Assembly: GCA_002338615.1 (NCBI GenBank) | Contig: DDIS01000016.1 | Span: 1-31,787, forward strand | Source of the DNA: Proteobacteria bacterium UBA1844 | GTDB lineage: Bacteria > Pseudomonadota > Gammaproteobacteria > Steroidobacterales > Woeseiaceae | Length of the DNA stretch: 31,787 bases | Direction: 5' to 3' | In this document: positions 27,774-31,787 of the stretch, piece by piece | Layout: each line of letters starts with the position of its first letter | Position numbering within the stretch: position 1 is the stretch's first letter | Position numbers and translations under genes: made by a program | Notes under the pieces: generated by a model | Told to the model about the DNA's origin: nothing | Seen by the model: only the letters and a program-made list of their open reading frames with translations | Database searches by the model: none

Positions 27774-28715
27774 TCATGCAGATGATCGGCGCAATATCTC
27801 GCGGGCATTGTCGGCGTCCTGGTGCATTTGCGCAACCAACGCATCGACATCGTCGTATTTTTTTTGCCGACGTAGTTGTGCAATGAAGTCGACCTGGATA
27901 TGTTTTCCATAGATGTCGCGCTCGAAGTCGAACAGGTACACTTCGAGCAAGGGTTTCAAACCACCGAAGGTAGGGCGCGAGCCAACACTTGCAACGCCGT
28001 CGTGAGGGCCACCTTGCAGGCCGTGAACGCGAGCTGCAAATATGCCGTTCACAGCGCTTTGCCGTCGCCGGAGATCCACATTGGCCGTTGGAAAGCCGAG
28101 TTTTCTCCCTAGTCCTGCGCCGCGAACCACTTTGCCCGACATCTGGTAGGGCCTGCCAAGCAGGGCACTGGCGAGCGCCATATCGCCGGCTCGCAAAGCT
28201 TCGCGAATAGCAGTGCTGCTGACGCGGAGTCCCGCAATTCGAATACTTTCGACCTGCGCCACTGAGAAGTCGAGCGCCTTGCCGCTCTTACGGAGCATTT
28301 CAAGGTTCCCTTCACGACGGCTGGCAAAGCGAAAATCGTCGCCAACGATCATCACTCGTGCGTTGAGTCCGTGGACCAATATCCGGCGAATGAAGTCCGC
28401 AGCGGAAATTTCACGCATGCTCGCATTGAATCGGGGACAATAGAATATGTCGATTCCATGATCGGCCAGCGCCTCAAATTTTTCGCGAAAACGCATCAGA
28501 CGCGCCGGTGGTCGCTCGGCCTGGAAAAATTCTTTCGGTGTCGGCTCGAAACTCATTACGACTGAGCGCAGCGATTGCGAGTGCGCCGTCGCGATCACAC
28601 GCTGCAACAATTCCTGGTGGCCAAGGTGCACGCCATCAAAAGAGCCAATCGTAACAACGCTGCCCTCTCGCATTTCGTTGCATGGCATATCGCACAAATG
28701 TCGAACCAGCTTCAT
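27774..28715 (-). CDS. ribF: Bifunctional riboflavin kinase / FAD synthetase
   Basis: 313 residues. The start at 28715 (MKLVRHL) is chosen because the family begins here. The open frame continues to 29072 inside murJ. The N-terminal adenylyltransferase (FMN to FAD) shows SFDGVHLGH (25-33) and 'STAIREAL' (167-174). The C-terminal riboflavin kinase (riboflavin to FMN) shows GRKLGFPTANV (203-213) and 'DFIAQLRRQKKYDD'. It is cytosolic and provides flavin cofactors. It lies 8 nt downstream of the murJ stop and 15 nt upstream of lspA. No FMN riboswitch is seen. Length matches the family (about 310). Confidence 0.97.
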   Translation of the reverse strand: MKLVRHLCDMPCNEMREGSVVTIGSFDGVHLGHQELLQRVIATAHSQSLRSVVMSFEPTPKEFFQAERPPARLMRFREKFEALADHGIDIFYCPRFNASMREISAADFIRRILVHGLNARVMIVGDDFRFASRREGNLEMLRKSGKALDFSVAQVESIRIAGLRVSSTAIREALRAGDMALASALLGRPYQMSGKVVRGAGLGRKLGFPTANVDLRRRQSAVNGIFAARVHGLQGGPHDGVASVGSRPTFGGLKPLLEVYLFDFERDIYGKHIQVDFIAQLRRQKKYDDVDALVAQMHQDADNAREILRRSSA

Positions 28716-28723
28716 TAACTTTA

Positions 28724-30349
28724 TTAACTCTTCAAGCGCAAATCTGACGGCCGCATGCCAACGAGCAGCAGCGACACAAAATAGACCGTGACGGCTGCGC
28801 CTATGTGAGCACCCAGCTGTAGCGCGCGACCGGCGAAACCAGCATCCAGCCAGGATTGTAATGGTTGCTTCAGGTACAGCAGTATCGCAAACATGGCGAG
28901 GTTGGCTATCACGATGCGTGCGCAAAGCACAGCCCACCCCTTGCCGTGCCGTAGCACCTGGCTGCGGCGCAAACCGGCATACAGGAGCCCGGCATTCAGA
29001 ATTGCCGCAATCGAGGTCGCCAGCGCCAGTCCAACGTGGGGCCCCGGGAAGCCTTGTTGCGTCAGGTACCACGCCAGTAACACGCTGAGTACGGCATTCA
29101 CGATCAGGGCGAGAATGCCTATTCGTACCGGCGTTCTTGTGTCTTCGCGCGCGAAAAATGCGGGTGCCATGATTTTAACGAATGAAAAGCCTACCAGCCC
29201 CATCCCATAGGCTTGCAGAGCCATAGCCGTCATTGCCACGGAGTGCGCATCGAAACTGCCACCGTAAAAAAGCGTCGCAACGAGCGGTTCCGCCAGGACG
29301 ATGAGCCCGATCGCGGCCGGCACCGCTATTAGCAAGGCGAGTTTCATTGACCAGTCAAGTGTCGCGGCAAATTCCGCGTGCAGGTCATTCGACCAAAGTC
29401 GCGACAGGTACGGCAAAGTCACGGTTGCGAGCGCAATGCCGAACAGGCCCAGCGGAAATTCCATCAGTCGATCCGAGAAGTACAGGTAGCTGATACTGCC
29501 CACGCCTAGCATGGACGCGATGATGCCACTCAAGAGAACATTGATCTGCGCCACCGACGAGCCAAAAATCGCCGGCAGCATCAATCGTACCGCACGACGC
29601 ACGCCCTCGTGATGTGGTGCCCAACGCGGACGCGGCAGCAGCTTGAGCCTGGCCAGAAACGGCAACTGAAACACCAGCTGCAAAATGCCTGCCGCAAACA
29701 CGGCATAGGCCAGCGCCATGCCTGGCTGCTCGAGGGTCGGGGCCAGCCAGATTGCGCCCGCGATCAACACAACATTCAAAATGACGGGCGTGAACGCGGG
29801 CACGGCGAAGCGCCCATAGGTGTTCAGAATACCCCCGGCAAACGCAGTCAGCGATACGAACAACAGGTACGGAAATGTAAACCGCAGCATCAGGGCCGCA
29901 AGATCAAGATCGCCGCCGTCGCCGATAAAACCCGGTGCCACTGCAACGACGATAAGCGGTGCGGCTATGACACCGAGCATTGTTACGATGAACAGGATGA
30001 CGGCAAATGTGCCTGCAACCGAGTCGATGTACTCGCGCATATCGGCGCTGCTGTGTCGCTCGCGATAACGCGCCATGACAGGGATAAAACCCGCCGAAAA
30101 GGCGCCTTCGGCAAAGAAACGTCGCAACATATTCGGTATGCGGTTGGCAACCACGAAGGCGTCAATGACAATGCCGGCACCGAAATAGCGCGCAAACACG
30201 ACGTCCCGAACGAGCCCTAGTATTCTTGAAACCAGCGTCATTCCGCCGACGACCGAGGTCTTGGCAAACAAACCGCGACCGCTCAAGCGCTCCATGTTCT
30301 GCTCGTAGGGGGCCGGCGAACCCTGATCTGGTGGTTTTTGCTGCTTCAT
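28724..30349 (-). CDS. murJ: Lipid II flippase
   Basis: A 541-residue polytopic MOP-superfamily protein (about 14 helices) that moves lipid II across the inner membrane for peptidoglycan synthesis. The N-terminal signature is 'TLVSRILGLVRDVVFARYFG', with 'DAFVVANRIPNMLRRFFAEG' and 'AFSAGFIPV' following. The start at 30349 adds a ~25-residue hydrophilic tail and has no clear ribosome site. The ATG at 30295 (MERLSGRGLF) is nearer the usual start. First gene of the murJ-ribF-lspA unit, divergent from rpsT, the usual gammaproteobacterial arrangement. Confidence 0.97.
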   Translation of the reverse strand: MKQQKPPDQGSPAPYEQNMERLSGRGLFAKTSVVGGMTLVSRILGLVRDVVFARYFGAGIVIDAFVVANRIPNMLRRFFAEGAFSAGFIPVMARYRERHSSADMREYIDSVAGTFAVILFIVTMLGVIAAPLIVVAVAPGFIGDGGDLDLAALMLRFTFPYLLFVSLTAFAGGILNTYGRFAVPAFTPVILNVVLIAGAIWLAPTLEQPGMALAYAVFAAGILQLVFQLPFLARLKLLPRPRWAPHHEGVRRAVRLMLPAIFGSSVAQINVLLSGIIASMLGVGSISYLYFSDRLMEFPLGLFGIALATVTLPYLSRLWSNDLHAEFAATLDWSMKLALLIAVPAAIGLIVLAEPLVATLFYGGSFDAHSVAMTAMALQAYGMGLVGFSFVKIMAPAFFAREDTRTPVRIGILALIVNAVLSVLLAWYLTQQGFPGPHVGLALATSIAAILNAGLLYAGLRRSQVLRHGKGWAVLCARIVIANLAMFAILLYLKQPLQSWLDAGFAGRALQLGAHIGAAVTVYFVSLLLVGMRPSDLRLKS

Positions 30350-30436
30350 GTCGCGCCCGAGTTTAGATTACAAGTGCCATAAAATCAGTGATTTAGGTTT
30401 ACATGGCAAACTCCCGGGCAAGCCTCCCCCAGCCCA

Positions 30437-30465
30437 TTGACACAGCCTCGTTGGGCCTGAATAAT
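30437..30465 (+). promoter_or_regulatory. Strong sigma-70 promoter for rpsT
   Basis: TTGACA (30437-30442), 17-bp spacer, AATAAT (30460-30465): a full -35 and a 5/6 -10. The inferred start, near 30472, is preceded by a GC-rich discriminator (ACGCGGC), as in ribosomal-protein and stable-RNA promoters under stringent control. The leader to the GTG start is about 28 nt. Confidence 0.8.
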
Positions 30466-30499
30466 ACGCGGCTCTTTGCAACCGGATACGGTAAACACA

Positions 30500-30766
30500 G
30501 TGGCAAACATCAAGTCGGCGCAAAAACGCGCGAGACAAGCAGAAAAGACCCGCAAGCAGAATATGGGGCTACGCTCCAGCATGCGCACGAAGATTAAGGA
30601 TGTCATCAAGGCCTGCGACGCCGGTGACAAGGACGCCGCTGCGCTGGCGTACAAGAATGCTGTGCCTGTGATCGACAGCATGGTGAACAAAGGCATAGTG
30701 AACAAGAATAAAGCGGCGCGTCACAAGAGCCGCCTTAACAAGCGCGTGAAAGCTCTCGCCGCCTGA
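30500..30766 (+). CDS. rpsT: 30S ribosomal protein S20 (GTG start)
   Basis: An 88-residue basic protein (after initiator: ANIKSAQKRARQAEKTRKQN) that binds 16S rRNA early in 30S assembly. The start must be GTG at 30500, since the family begins M/V-A-N-I-K. The frame's upstream ATG at 30476 only adds eight unrelated residues. The ribosome site is weak (ACGG). In E. coli the S20 gene also has a poor non-AUG start that is used in autoregulation, so the same could hold here. Conserved segments are 'GLRSSMRTKIKDVIKA' and the C-terminal 'NKAARHKSRLNKRVKAL'. It is monocistronic, convergent with obgE. Confidence 0.97.
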   Translation: MANIKSAQKRARQAEKTRKQNMGLRSSMRTKIKDVIKACDAGDKDAAALAYKNAVPVIDSMVNKGIVNKNKAARHKSRLNKRVKALAA

Positions 30767-30780
30767 GCCACGCATCGCGA

Positions 30781-30799
30781 GGGCCGAACCACCTGGCCC
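30781..30799. terminator. Short GC hairpin between rpsT and obgE
   Basis: GGGCC (30781-30785) and GGCCC (30795-30799) form a 5-bp stem around 9 nt in the 42-nt gap between convergent genes. There is no U-tract, so this is only a weak terminator candidate. Confidence 0.3.
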
Positions 30800-30808
30800 G
30801 CATCAGAT

Positions 30809-31787
30809 CTACGGCTCGTAGTCATTATCCAGCGAGTCCTGCTCGCGCTGCAATTCCAGCTCCCGCATGATCGCCTGGCCAAGTCGTTCTGTACCGGCTC
30901 CGGTTGCGGCGCTTACCTCAAACACGGGCGCCGTCCACGCGAGATCGGTCACCAGTTTTTCGCGCCGTGACGCCAGTTCATCGGCTGCCAGGAGATCGCT
31001 CTTGTTCATGACCAGCCAGCGCGGCATTGCAGCGAGCTCCGCCGAATAATTGCAGAGTTCGGTCGCGATCGTCCGCACTGAGTCTGCCGGGTCGATGCGT
31101 TCATCCAGGGGCGCAATATCAACAACATGCAAGAGCAACCGGGTGCGTTGCAGATGTTTGAGAAACTGGATTCCGAGCCCGGCACCGGCCGCGGCTCCTT
31201 CGATCAGGCCCGGGATATCGGCCATGACGAAACTTTGCAGGTTGCCAACCCGCACGACGCCAAGATTCGGGTACAGCGTCGTAAACGGGTAGTCCGCGAT
31301 GCGCGGTCGCGCCTCCGACATTTGCGAGATCAGGGTTGATTTTCCGGCGTTAGGCATTCCCAGCAATCCAACGTCCGCGAGCAACTTGAGCTCGAGGCTC
31401 AAATGCCGCCCCTCCCCCTGGCTGCCGCGCGTTATTTTGCGAGGCGCACGGTTAATACTGCTTTTGAATCGAGTATTACCGAGGCCCCCCCTGCCACCCT
31501 CTGCAACCATCTGCCGCTGGCCAGCCGTCGTGAGATCGCAGATCAGTTCGCCCGTATCGACGTCCGTGACGACGGTACCGCAGGGAATGCGAACTTCAAG
31601 GTCCTCACCGGAGCGACCGGTCATGTTGCGCCCCGCGCCACCCTGACCGCTCCCTGCACGAAACTTGCGCGCCACCCTGAAATCGGCGAGCGTGTTCATC
31701 GCCGCGTCCGCGAGCAGATACACGCTGCCCCCGTCGCCGCCGTCGCCGCCATCCGGGCCGCCGCGTTCCCCGTCTTTTTCACGCCTG
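30809..31787 (-). CDS. obgE: Obg-family GTPase (5' end beyond window)
   Basis: A GTPase that acts in 50S subunit maturation and the stress response. The frame is open to the right edge, so the first ~25 residues are missing. Visible are the end of the glycine-rich Obg fold (a [13 protein letters not shown] repeat before the ATG at 31723, then '[14 protein letters not shown]'), the P-loop GMPNAGKST, the switch region '[14 protein letters not shown]', G3 [10 protein letters not shown]4 MNKSD and G5 SAATGAG. The acidic tail ([11 protein letters not shown]) is short, as in many gammaproteobacteria. It usually follows rplU-rpmA, which would lie to the right of the window. It converges on rpsT. Confidence 0.97.
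   Translation of the reverse strand, partial: RREKDGERGGPDGGDGGDGGSVYLLADAAMNTLADFRVARKFRAGSGQGGAGRNMTGRSGEDLEVRIPCGTVVTDVDTGELICDLTTAGQRQMVAEGGRGGLGNTRFKSSINRAPRKITRGSQGEGRHLSLELKLLADVGLLGMPNAGKSTLISQMSEARPRIADYPFTTLYPNLGVVRVGNLQSFVMADIPGLIEGAAAGAGLGIQFLKHLQRTRLLLHVVDIAPLDERIDPADSVRTIATELCNYSAELAAMPRWLVMNKSDLLAADELASRREKLVTDLAWTAPVFEVSAATGAGTERLGQAIMRELELQREQDSLDNDYEP

Overview
The window is chromosomal DNA of a gammaproteobacterium. The right end carries the gammaproteobacterial neighbourhood obgE / rpsT / murJ / ribF / lspA next to type IV minor-pilin genes. Genes are dense, and codon use looks uniform and GC-rich. I would not place it below class. A marine or soil lineage near Chromatiales, Woeseiales or Steroidobacterales is a guess.

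Layout. (1) 1-2.3 kb: the 3' part of a large DUF748/AsmA-like envelope protein gene, converging on a gene for a small lipoprotein cytochrome c. (2) 2.6-12.6 kb: a stress and energy block. It holds an Hsp20 chaperone with a DUF2934-like N-terminus, then (minus strand) a complete nine-gene N-type rotary ATPase operon in the order atpD-C-Q-R-B-E-F-A-G. Upstream of that lie a fused aminoglycoside-phosphotransferase-like/P-loop kinase gene and an HdeD-like membrane protein gene. A 49-bp element, 45/49 identical between its two copies, lies just upstream of the phosphotransferase-ATPase transcription unit and of hdeD. It contains a 16-bp imperfect palindrome and a CATAAT -10 box, so I read it as a shared activator-dependent promoter. 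A 147-bp palindromic MITE-like element abuts the second copy. (3) 12.7-18.7 kb: type IV pilus minor-pilin cluster A (pilV, pilW, pilX, pilY1, pilE). (4) 18.9-19.5 kb, minus strand: tRNA-Thr(CGU) and a Fur-family regulator lacking the usual CxxC zinc motif. (5) 19.6-27.2 kb: a second minor-pilin cluster B (two fimT/gspH-type genes, pilV, pilW, pilX, a small secreted protein I do not recognise, pilY1, pilE). (6) 27.2-31.8 kb: lspA, ribF and murJ (minus), rpsT (plus), and obgE (minus, running off the right edge). ileS, normally between ribF and lspA, is absent: the two genes are only 15 nt apart.

How the genes work together. Each pilin cluster can in principle supply a complete tip/initiation complex (minor pilins plus a PilY1 adhesin) for a type IVa pilus. 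The motor and assembly genes are not in the window. The N-ATPase is a second, atypical rotary ATPase of the kind usually found beside a normal F-ATPase, and here it seems to be under stress-type control with the phosphotransferase and HdeD. lspA, ribF and murJ are ordinary housekeeping genes. The points most worth following are the duplicated promoter element, the N-ATPase regulon it implies, the paired PilY1 clusters with their cysteine-rich adhesin, and the unrecognised small secreted protein in cluster B.
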